The translations under genes and the position numbers were made by a program. From an uncultured Chitinophaga sp. (GTDB lineage Bacteria > Bacteroidota > Bacteroidia > Chitinophagales > Chitinophagaceae), in contig NZ_CALEJS010000026.1 in the NCBI RefSeq assembly GCF_937898475.1, forward strand, positions 62,001 through 126,000: a stretch of 64,000 nt of DNA, written 5' to 3'. The notes beneath the pieces were generated by a model that was not told the DNA's origin, did not search any database, and saw only the letters and a program-made list of their open reading frames with translations. Shown in pieces: positions 26,081 to 33,943 of this stretch. Numbering within the stretch: the stretch's first letter is position 1; each line of letters opens with the position of its first letter.

Positions 26081-28282
26081 ATGTTACAAAACTATCCAAT
26101 ACGCAAGTCCTTCCCTTTCTATAAACAATCCGATACGATGGATTGCGGACCTGCCTGCCTGAAGATGATCGCCGCATATCATGGCCGCGTATATCCCTTG
26201 CAGTTCCTCCGTAATGCCTGTAAGATATCTCCCCAGGGCGTCACCTTTGCGGCCCTGATAGCGACTGCAGAGCAGTTGGGTTTTAAAACGCTTTCTGCAG
26301 AGCTGCCCTTCAGGGTACTGGCAAAAAAGGCCCCCTTACCCTGTATACTTCACTGGGATAAACAGCATTTTGTTGTGCTCTACCGGCTGACAGAAAAGAA
26401 AGCCTGGATCGCAGACCCGGCATCAGGCAGGAGAAGCCGATACAGCATACCGGAATTTATGGCGGCCTGGCAGCTGGAAACGGGCTTTGGCCGTGCACTC
26501 TTCCTCGAACCGCTCCCGGCTTTTTTTGAAGCGCCGCCGGTGGCAGAGCAGACCATTGCGCTACGTTCCCTGCTGCCCTACCTTAAAACACATCGTAAAA
26601 GATTGTTGCCGCTGGCCGCCACCCTGCTGCTGGTCAGCCTTTTTTCATTGCTCACACCTTTGCTTACGCAAGCCATAGTTGATAAGGGTATCCGGCAACA
26701 GCAGATCCCCTTGCTGCTACTGATCTGCACCGCGCAGCTGATGTTGTTCCTGGGACGCATGGTCATGGATTTTATACGCGCCCGCCTGCTGCTGAAAATG
26801 GGCACCCGTATAAGCATCGGCATGCTGAAAGATTTTTTGCATAAACTGATGCGCCTGCACTTTTCATTTTTTGATAACCGCCAGGCAGGCGATAATATGC
26901 AGCGTGTTACAGATAACCAGCGCATAGAGGATTTTCTTACCTCCTCCCTTGTTTCATTTGTGATGGCAGTGGTGACCCTGCTGGTGCTTGGAGGAGTACT
27001 GCTCTATTATAACTGGCAGATCTTCCTGTTGTTTACAGTATTAGCCGCCGCCGGGATTATATGGGCTGGTGCATTTGCAGAAAAACGCAGCCGCCTTGAT
27101 CAGAAAAGGTTCCGCACCCTGGCCGCTAACCAGGATACCTTGATGGAGATTTTTTCCGCCATCCAGGAGATAAAACTTACCGGCAGCGAAAGCACCCGGG
27201 CAGCCCGCTGGGAGCAGCTGCAGGAACAATCTTTCAGCATAAAATTTGAAAGCCTTAAACTGGACCAGTTCATCCAGGGCGTGGCCATGTTCATCAATGA
27301 AACGAGGAACGTGCTGATCACCTGCCTTTCTGCAATACTCGTGGTGAAGGGACATCTCAGCTTCGGAGCGATGCTGGCCATCACTTACATCTGCGGACAA
27401 CTTAACGCGCCGGTCACGCAGCTCACGGAGTTTATCCGCGTTGCACAGCATACCCGTTTCAGCCTGCGCCGTATGGCCGAAGTGCAAAATGAACCGGATG
27501 AGGATCCCTCAAATGCGCCCGCTATTTCTCCCGCTATGGTGAAAGGAATGGACATACGTATAAAGCACGTCTCCTTCCAGTACGGGCACAAACATGCTCC
27601 CTTTGTGCTCAGGAATATCAGTTTGCACATCCCCGCGGGAAAGGTAACAGCCATCGTAGGCATGAGCGGCAGCGGCAAAACTACCCTGCTGAAACTCCTG
27701 CTGAAATTTTATCAACCGGTACAGGGAGAGATACTTGTAGGAGATACCCCCCTGCAACGGCTTCCGGCAAAAGCATGGCGCCGTTACTGCGGTGCCGTGA
27801 TGCAGGACGGATATGTGTTCCGTGATACCATTGCCAATAACATCTGTACCGGTACTCAGCGCGATGAGGCCCGCTTGCAGGAAGCCTGTAAAATGGCCAA
27901 TATACATGATTTCTTTGCTGCCATGCCCTTTGGTTATGAAACCTATATCGGGAAAGACGGTTATGGCCTCAGTGAAGGCCAGACTCAGCGCCTGCTCATT
28001 GCCCGCCTGATCTACCGTAATCCTTCACTGGTGCTGCTGGACGAGGCCACCAACTCGCTGGATGCGCATAATGAACGGGATATCATTAATAACCTGCAGG
28101 ATTTCTTTGCCGGTAAAACAGTGGTGGTGGTCGCCCATCGCCTTAGTACCGTTAAACATGCCGACCAGATACTGGTCATGGATAAAGGCGCCATCGTAGA
28201 AAGTGGAACCCATGATGCACTTACCGCTGGCAAAGGTGCATATTATCAACTCATAAAAAACCAGCTGGAGCTGGGAAAATGA
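26081..28282 (+). CDS. Peptidase-containing ABC transporter (C39 + membrane + ATPase) for the lanthipeptide
   Basis: A 733-residue PCAT-type transporter that removes a double-glycine leader and exports the mature peptide. Start at 26081 (MLQNYPIRKSF). Residues 1-140: C39 peptidase with DCGPACL (Cys22), KQHFVVL (His96) and IADPA (Asp112). Residues about 165-450: six-helix exporter domain. Residues 490-730: ATPase with Walker A GMSGSGKTT (527-535), signature LSEGQ (630-634), Walker B LVLLDEA and the HRLS switch His. The downstream genes are lanthipeptide enzymes, and the convergent precursor has a GG site that fits this peptidase. Only 1 bp separates it from the dehydratase start. Confidence 0.95.
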   Translation: MLQNYPIRKSFPFYKQSDTMDCGPACLKMIAAYHGRVYPLQFLRNACKISPQGVTFAALIATAEQLGFKTLSAELPFRVLAKKAPLPCILHWDKQHFVVLYRLTEKKAWIADPASGRRSRYSIPEFMAAWQLETGFGRALFLEPLPAFFEAPPVAEQTIALRSLLPYLKTHRKRLLPLAATLLLVSLFSLLTPLLTQAIVDKGIRQQQIPLLLLICTAQLMLFLGRMVMDFIRARLLLKMGTRISIGMLKDFLHKLMRLHFSFFDNRQAGDNMQRVTDNQRIEDFLTSSLVSFVMAVVTLLVLGGVLLYYNWQIFLLFTVLAAAGIIWAGAFAEKRSRLDQKRFRTLAANQDTLMEIFSAIQEIKLTGSESTRAARWEQLQEQSFSIKFESLKLDQFIQGVAMFINETRNVLITCLSAILVVKGHLSFGAMLAITYICGQLNAPVTQLTEFIRVAQHTRFSLRRMAEVQNEPDEDPSNAPAISPAMVKGMDIRIKHVSFQYGHKHAPFVLRNISLHIPAGKVTAIVGMSGSGKTTLLKLLLKFYQPVQGEILVGDTPLQRLPAKAWRRYCGAVMQDGYVFRDTIANNICTGTQRDEARLQEACKMANIHDFFAAMPFGYETYIGKDGYGLSEGQTQRLLIARLIYRNPSLVLLDEATNSLDAHNERDIINNLQDFFAGKTVVVVAHRLSTVKHADQILVMDKGAIVESGTHDALTAGKGAYYQLIKNQLELGK

Positions 28283-28283
28283 T

Positions 28284-30893
28284 ATGATGCTGAAAATATT
28301 TCCATACATACTTGCGCGTTACGCCGCGCTGCCATTTAGTACACTGGCCAATTCGCATCTGACCGGCGTCCCTGCATATACAAAGAAGGCGGATCAATTG
28401 CAGGCTACCTTCCTGCAGCAGAAAAACGCGCTTTGTGATCTCCTTTTTACGGCTATCAGCCAGCAAACGGATCACATAGAAAGACAACGCCTGCTGCAAT
28501 TAAAACGCGATATCTTTAATGACAAGATGACGTTTCTCCCCGCAATATCCGGCAACGATCAACTGCTGGAAGCGTTGCAGGTATACCATGATACATGTAT
28601 ACAAAAGCAGCAGCTGCAGCAGGAATGGGAGGCCACATTCAATGCCCACCTTCGCCAGTTTCGGCAGCAGTTACAGACCTTTACACAGCAAGAGCTGCTG
28701 CGTAAGGGAATTCTTTTATCCAGTCCTGTGCTCTATTCGCAGCTGGATAGTTTTGCCGCTGCTGATCCGTCCACTTTCCGCAACCGCGAACTGAAAAATG
28801 AGTATAGCCTGCTCCGTTATCTCAGCCGTATGGCGGCCAAAACATCGCCTTTCAGCACTTTTACCTATACTGGTATTGCCAGTCCGGATGAAACGCAAAT
28901 GCACTTCCGGCAGCCGGCCGTACATCAGCAGATCCACAGTGGTATACGGCTCAATAACGCATTGTTCACTTATATCCGTACGCTGATGATCCACCATCCG
29001 GTACTGAGTGATATACTGGAAGTACGCTTAAATGGGACGGCCTCCCTGCGGGAGGAGCAGCTGTGTTTCCTCATCAATTACTTCAACGTGGAAGCCTTCC
29101 AACGTCTGCCCGCGCGCAACCTGCCGCTTTGGTTGTATCATTTTCTCCGGCAGGAACAGCAAAGCTTTACACTTGCTGCACTGCTGAATATACTGTCAGA
29201 ACAGCTGCCTGATACGGACCGTCAGAGCATCAAGGCGTTTGTACTCAAACTCGCAGGCAGCGGTTTCCTGGAACTGGGTATTGGTTGCTCCGGGGTAGAT
29301 CCCGCCTGGGATAGCGCCCTTTCTGATTTCCTGCAGCCGCATATACATCACCCTGCCATCGCCTCACTGTATCAGCTGCTGCAAACACTGGCTGCACAGA
29401 AAGCCGCCTATTCCGCCGCGGTATCTCATCAACGGCAGATCTTATTACAGGAAACTGCCGCTCTGCTGAACCAGTGTTTTACCAGCCTGCAGCAGGAAGC
29501 CGGTTTACCGGCGTTTGTAACTGCTGCTGAACCCAATCCGGCTGCCTTTGAAATGAACCAATTTTCGCCCCGGCATTTTGCTCCACAGGACATTTTTTAT
29601 GAAGATGCCACCACGGCAACGCATGAGCATTTGCCCGCTGCAGCCCTCAGCGCCTTCATTGAAAAGGCTGACTGCCTGCTAAGCCTGCTGCAGCCCGCAG
29701 ATGCCCTGCAGGAAGAGCGGATACGCATGCGCAACTTTTTCCTGCAGCACTATGGGCCAGATCACGGGGAAAATATCTCCGATTTCTATCGCGCTTACTT
29801 TCTACACGAAAAGAAAGCTGCTTTGGCAAGTCAGCAGGGGCAAGGCAGGCGCCCGTTAAAAGTGATGGACATTCCCGCTGCACTACAACTCACCCTGGAA
29901 CCAGCACAAGTCAGTATGCATGTACAGGGATCTGTGCCTGCTGCCTCTACCGCAGCCCGCGGCCTCTTTGTACAGTTTTACAATGAGCTGCAGGAGGGAA
30001 AACCGGTGCTGCATGGTGTGATTAATGCACCTTTGCCAGGTATGGGCAAGGTGGCCGGACGCTTCCTGCATCTCTTTGATCCGGCTGTGACCAACACCTT
30101 CCTGGAGTGGAACACCGCCCTGCATCCTGCAAAAATGCTCATGGAATTGAATGACGGCTCTATCTTTAACGCTAATATTCATCCGCCGCTGCTGCCATAT
30201 GAAATTGGTATGCCGGGCGGTAGTAACAACTATCCGCCGCCACGCAGAATACCGCTCCGTGATGTACAGGTGCGCTACAACCCCGAAACAGATTTGCTGG
30301 CATTGTATCATAGCAGCGGGACCGAAATATATGCCTATGATCTCTGCCTGGAGTCTTTTTACAATCGCTCACACTTTTACCAGCTGCTGGCGCACTTCAA
30401 TACAGACCACCGTCTTCCTTTGCGTCAGCTGATCGCTGCGGCAGATCAGCGACATGCACAGGACTTTACTCCCGCTGCGGCCATACAGTTAAAGCCGCGG
30501 ATCGTGTTTGAAGGAACGGTAATACTCCGCAGAAAAGGCTGGCTGCTTAACACTGCATTGATCCCTGTACAGGCGAAGAATGAAACGGTTGCCGCTTATT
30601 TTATCCGCCTGCACCACTGGCGCGAACAGCATCAGCTGCCCGAACATGTTTTTCTTTTCCTCAGGTCACCCTACATACCCGCTGTGCCGGATAAGCCGGG
30701 TAAATTACAGCGGGACGATTACAAACCACAATATATCTGCTTTAGTCAGCCACTGCTGGTTAGCCTCTTCAGAAAGCTGATCTCACGCGCAGGAGCATAC
30801 TGCTACCTGGAAGAAATGTTACCGCACGCCACCCACCTGCAAATGCCCGATGCGACGGTGGCTGAATACATGTTGCACTGGTATAAATACTGA
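28284..30893 (+). CDS. Lantibiotic dehydratase, LanB glutamylation domain only (split LanB)
   Basis: An 869-residue protein matching the N-terminal part of LanB enzymes, which use glutamyl-tRNA to glutamylate Ser/Thr of the precursor before elimination to Dha/Dhb. Landmarks: YAALPFSTL near residue 13, SLLRYLSRMAAKTSPFSTFTY (residues 175-195, the family's RM.....PFG-like stretch), HSGIRLNNALFTYIRTLM, and PRIVFEGTVILRRKGWLL near residue 735. A full LanB is about 1000 residues and ends in an elimination domain; that part is absent here and encoded by the next gene, 3 bp downstream. The pair should act as a complex, as proposed for the pinensin enzymes. Confidence 0.92.
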   Translation: MMLKIFPYILARYAALPFSTLANSHLTGVPAYTKKADQLQATFLQQKNALCDLLFTAISQQTDHIERQRLLQLKRDIFNDKMTFLPAISGNDQLLEALQVYHDTCIQKQQLQQEWEATFNAHLRQFRQQLQTFTQQELLRKGILLSSPVLYSQLDSFAAADPSTFRNRELKNEYSLLRYLSRMAAKTSPFSTFTYTGIASPDETQMHFRQPAVHQQIHSGIRLNNALFTYIRTLMIHHPVLSDILEVRLNGTASLREEQLCFLINYFNVEAFQRLPARNLPLWLYHFLRQEQQSFTLAALLNILSEQLPDTDRQSIKAFVLKLAGSGFLELGIGCSGVDPAWDSALSDFLQPHIHHPAIASLYQLLQTLAAQKAAYSAAVSHQRQILLQETAALLNQCFTSLQQEAGLPAFVTAAEPNPAAFEMNQFSPRHFAPQDIFYEDATTATHEHLPAAALSAFIEKADCLLSLLQPADALQEERIRMRNFFLQHYGPDHGENISDFYRAYFLHEKKAALASQQGQGRRPLKVMDIPAALQLTLEPAQVSMHVQGSVPAASTAARGLFVQFYNELQEGKPVLHGVINAPLPGMGKVAGRFLHLFDPAVTNTFLEWNTALHPAKMLMELNDGSIFNANIHPPLLPYEIGMPGGSNNYPPPRRIPLRDVQVRYNPETDLLALYHSSGTEIYAYDLCLESFYNRSHFYQLLAHFNTDHRLPLRQLIAAADQRHAQDFTPAAAIQLKPRIVFEGTVILRRKGWLLNTALIPVQAKNETVAAYFIRLHHWREQHQLPEHVFLFLRSPYIPAVPDKPGKLQRDDYKPQYICFSQPLLVSLFRKLISRAGAYCYLEEMLPHATHLQMPDATVAEYMLHWYKY

Positions 30894-30896
30894 CAT

Positions 30897-31751
30897 ATGG
30901 AAAACACCTGGTTGTCTGCCCACATCTTTTACAATGGTCACCCGCATCTGCTGTTAAATAACCTGGTATCGCCTTTACTGGAGCGCACCGGTTACAGCGC
31001 CTTCTTTATCCGTTACTGGGAAAATGGCCCCCATATCCGTTTGCGTATGCAGGTGGGTATCGATGAGCTTGGGAGACTCAAAAAACTGCTGACTGAACAT
31101 TGCAACAGTTTTTTTGCATATTATCCTGCCCTCCACCGCCATGATGCATTGCAATTTATCCCTTACCAGCCGGAAGTGCAACGATATGGCAACCTGCAAA
31201 GCCTGCCATGGGCAGAACGGCAGTTTGTTACCTCTTCCGTATATGTATTGCAACATCTCCGGAATGCATCTTCCTGGGATGATTCTATAGCTCTTCTGCA
31301 TGCCATCCGGCTTAATATGGCGCTGTTGTTCGCCTTACACGAGGAGCCCGCGTTTACCCTGCATTGCTGCCGTAATTTTATAAAAGCCTGGATAACCCGC
31401 TTGTTTGATCCTGCCAGCGATGCGAAGGAACAGGAACGGCGTTATACCGCGCTTATGCAGTCCCGCTTTGAGGTGCATGCCGCTACCCTTACTTCTGCCA
31501 CTGCCAGGCTCTGGGAAAGCATGGAGCAGGAAAAGGCAGAACCGGCACTACAGACCTTCATTTACCAGAACCGGGAAATAGCAGCGCAATATCGTAAGCT
31601 GGGTTTTGATGCCAACCGGTATAGTGGGATCATTGGCAGTTTTATGCACATGGGGCACAACCGCCTGGGTGTGTCCAATCTCGATGAAGCCTACATCATG
31701 TTCTTTACCTTAAAATGCATGGAGCGTATTTATGCACACATGGGCGCCTGA
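30897..31751 (+). CDS. Stand-alone glutamate-elimination domain of the split LanB (SpaB_C / thiopeptide-type)
   Basis: A 284-residue protein corresponding to the C-terminal domain of LanB, which removes glutamate from glutamylated Ser/Thr to leave dehydro-amino acids. The start WLSAHIFYNGHPHLLLNNL and FFIRYWENGPHIRLRMQV are typical of the family; the end, YSGIIGSFMHMGHNRLGVSN, is the matching C-terminal helix. Its end overlaps the cyclase start by 20 bp, indicating coupled translation. Together with the previous gene it rebuilds a complete dehydratase. Confidence 0.92.
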   Translation: MENTWLSAHIFYNGHPHLLLNNLVSPLLERTGYSAFFIRYWENGPHIRLRMQVGIDELGRLKKLLTEHCNSFFAYYPALHRHDALQFIPYQPEVQRYGNLQSLPWAERQFVTSSVYVLQHLRNASSWDDSIALLHAIRLNMALLFALHEEPAFTLHCCRNFIKAWITRLFDPASDAKEQERRYTALMQSRFEVHAATLTSATARLWESMEQEKAEPALQTFIYQNREIAAQYRKLGFDANRYSGIIGSFMHMGHNRLGVSNLDEAYIMFFTLKCMERIYAHMGA

Positions 31752-33579
31752 AGACAAACAGACCGTTGAAGCAGCATTGTTTCATATTACAGACAATTTG
31801 CTGCATACTATCAGTCCGGATAACATTCATACCCATCTGGAGACAGGCGGTAGTCCCGGTCTGTTTAACGGTACCAGCGGTGTGATCTTATGCTGCCTCC
31901 GCCTGTATGAATGCTACCGGGTACCGGCCTGCCTGGACGCCTGTGAATCCGCAACGGCAGCGCTTTTGCAGCACCCCGCCGTATTACAGCAGGAGTATTT
32001 TACCTTGTATACCGGCGCTACCGGTCTGTTATACCTCTGCATCAGAATGTATGAAGTCACCGGCAGGAGAAGCTACCTGTCACACGCGCTGGAATTATTA
32101 AAACATTACGAGCAGGGCATCCTGGAGAAGGTGGTACAGGATGATCTTATCAGTGGCCACGCCGGCAATATTTTCCTGCTCACCCTCCTGCATGCACATA
32201 CAAAACAGGATCACCTGCTCACGCTCATACGGCGGCTTACAGATACCATGATCCACCAGGCCAGGATTGCCCCGCAGGGCTTGAGATGGGGACATGTAAA
32301 ACGCGCTTTTGATGCTTTGACAGGCTTTTCACATGGGGCTTCCGGCATAGCTTACGCCTTGCTGCAGGCCGCAGCGTATTTTAAGGATGAAGGTCTATAC
32401 TATCTGGCGAAGGAGGCGCTTGCCTATGAAATGTTGTATTATGACGAACTTACTGCCAACTGGCTGGACCTGCGTCTTACAAGTACACGTGTAAGCGATG
32501 ATGACCTGTTACGTTGGGGACCGTCTGTTTTCCGCAAGTATGCCAGTAATGTCAACAGCTGGGCACATGGCGCCGCTGGTATCGGTCTGGCCCGACTGTG
32601 TGCCTGGCAGCTGACAGGTGAAAATAGCTATAAAGAACATATTGAGTTCATTATCCAACGTTGTCTGCAGGACCTGCAGGAATTAAAGCGTGGCGACTTT
32701 ACACTGTGCAGCGGTTATGGCGGTGTAGCCGCCTTCCTGTCATATGCAGCCGTAGCATTACACCGGCCTGCATTGCATATTCCCGTACGGCAAACGGCGC
32801 TCGCTGCGGTGCGCTATTATGAACAGCATGGTACTTATAACAGTTATATCCCCGGCAATAACAACGATCCCGGTCTTTTCTCCGGTATGGCAGGTGTGGG
32901 TTACCTGCTGCTGAACGCTTTGTTCCCTGGTAATAAGGACGCCGTTACCCACCCGGTCATTCCTTTTTCCACTCATACAAGTTCGCTTTACCAGCCAGGC
33001 GAAGTGAAGATGCAGCTGTTTTCCCGGTATTATAAAAGCACCCTCTCTTTTTTACAGCTGGATGTGGCAGATATGCCTGCAATAGACAATATACAGGCAT
33101 TTGAAGCACTGCTGCAGCAGAAGATAGTTATGCTGCCACACGATGAGCGCCTTAAAGCGCAGGAGGCCTGGGTATTTGAACAAGGCACTGCCAGTCTGTG
33201 GAAACAACACAAAGGCCTGCTATACTATACACAGTACAATGCACTGCTGCAGCGATCCAACCAGTTACTGCCGGATGCGCCTGATGCTCAACTGCTGCAA
33301 GCTACCCTTGTTCCTGCCGCTGAATGGCGGCTTTGCAGCTCTCCGTCTGATTTACTCTCCTGCTGTAACGAAAGTGGTGTTATAACTTTTCCTGTTGGAA
33401 AACTGACCATCATGCTGCTGAATATGATCAGCCCGGAAAACACATTGCAGGAAATTATCCGGCAGCTGTTGAATCGTCATTTCCGGGATGCTGATGATGC
33501 AGCGCAACAACAGGTGGTAAAGGCGGTGATCGGGCAGGTCAGCGCTTTGCTGGCCCGGGGCCTGATCACCGGCGCTTAA
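31732..33579 (+). CDS. LanC-like cyclase with degenerate zinc site and C-terminal winged-helix (RRE-like) domain
   Basis: A 615-residue protein. Residues 40-400 form the LanC alpha/alpha toroid, seen in its glycine repeats: FNGTSGVIL, YTGATGLLYL, ISGHAGNIFLL, GFSHGASGIAYAL (His201), SWAHGAAGIGLARL, LCSGYGGVAAFL, GLFSGMAGVGYLLL. In zinc-dependent LanC the last three begin with WC.G and CHG; here the first ligand is Ala278 and the His ligand is Ser327, leaving only Cys326. Residues about 420-545 match nothing I recognise. Residues about 548-613 (VGKLTIMLLNMISPEN, TLQEIIRQLL, VSALLARGLI) look like a PqqD/RRE winged helix that could bind the leader. LanC proteins join Cys to dehydrated Ser/Thr; whether this one is catalytic is open. 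Confidence 0.88.
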   Translation: MHTWAPEDKQTVEAALFHITDNLLHTISPDNIHTHLETGGSPGLFNGTSGVILCCLRLYECYRVPACLDACESATAALLQHPAVLQQEYFTLYTGATGLLYLCIRMYEVTGRRSYLSHALELLKHYEQGILEKVVQDDLISGHAGNIFLLTLLHAHTKQDHLLTLIRRLTDTMIHQARIAPQGLRWGHVKRAFDALTGFSHGASGIAYALLQAAAYFKDEGLYYLAKEALAYEMLYYDELTANWLDLRLTSTRVSDDDLLRWGPSVFRKYASNVNSWAHGAAGIGLARLCAWQLTGENSYKEHIEFIIQRCLQDLQELKRGDFTLCSGYGGVAAFLSYAAVALHRPALHIPVRQTALAAVRYYEQHGTYNSYIPGNNNDPGLFSGMAGVGYLLLNALFPGNKDAVTHPVIPFSTHTSSLYQPGEVKMQLFSRYYKSTLSFLQLDVADMPAIDNIQAFEALLQQKIVMLPHDERLKAQEAWVFEQGTASLWKQHKGLLYYTQYNALLQRSNQLLPDAPDAQLLQATLVPAAEWRLCSSPSDLLSCCNESGVITFPVGKLTIMLLNMISPENTLQEIIRQLLNRHFRDADDAAQQQVVKAVIGQVSALLARGLITGA

Positions 33580-33630
33580 CTTCCTTATACCGCTATCTCC
33601 GTGAAATGAATGCATGAAGCGGAGGCATTG

Positions 33631-33663
33631 AAAAGGGGGCTGCCCCTGGACGGAACAGCCCCC
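33631..33663 (-). terminator. Rho-independent terminator after the precursor gene
   Basis: GGGGGCTG (33635-33642) pairs with CAGCCCCC (33656-33663); read leftward the stem is followed by four U residues (A tract 33631-33634). It lies 23 bp beyond the precursor stop and 50 bp beyond the stop of the convergent cyclase gene, so it ends the leftward transcript and probably hinders read-through from the other side. Confidence 0.85.
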
Positions 33664-33686
33664 CGAACGGGAGACAGTTTGTGGAC

Positions 33687-33875
33687 TTACGCACAAATGA
33701 TAGTAGTGCACAGATGGCCTTCATCATCTGTTGCCAGCGTATGCGTAGGGTGGCTTTGACCTGCCAGGCCGCCGGCCAGGCGCATATTCATTTCACTGTC
33801 AATGCTGGTAACAAAGCTGTCAATTTTCAGATCATCGATGCTCAGTCTGAGCTGGTTTGCTTGGTTCTCTTTCAT
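33687..33875 (-). CDS. Class I lanthipeptide precursor peptide, pinensin-like
   Basis: A 62-residue peptide. The leader has LRLSIDDLKIDSFVTSI (residues 9-25), the L.L..LK..SFVTS motif of Bacteroidota class I lanthipeptides, and ends in a double glycine at 35-36. The 26 residues after GG contain six Ser/Thr (Ser41, Thr44, 46, 49, 57, 58) and two Cys (Cys56, Cys61), allowing two thioether rings; TIIC near the end could close a small one. Pinensins, as I recall, have 22 residues; the last 22 here start exactly at Ser41, so four residues (LAGQ) would be trimmed after GG cleavage. The core is rich in His and acidic residues (Asp50, Asp51, Glu52). It lies on the strand opposite to its modifying enzymes, 68 bp after the TonB receptor, with a terminator behind. 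Confidence 0.88.
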   Translation of the reverse strand: MKENQANQLRLSIDDLKIDSFVTSIDSEMNMRLAGGLAGQSHPTHTLATDDEGHLCTTIICA

Positions 33876-33943
33876 AAAATAGAGTTTTTAGAGTGTAAAC
33901 GCCTACTTATTCCGGGGTTTCGGCATTATCCCCGATTGCAATC

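Noticed and set aside
33656..33687. A second precursor peptide between the cyclase stop and the known precursor.
   Set aside because: The gap holds only the terminator stem and a few bases; no short frame with a leader-like motif was found.
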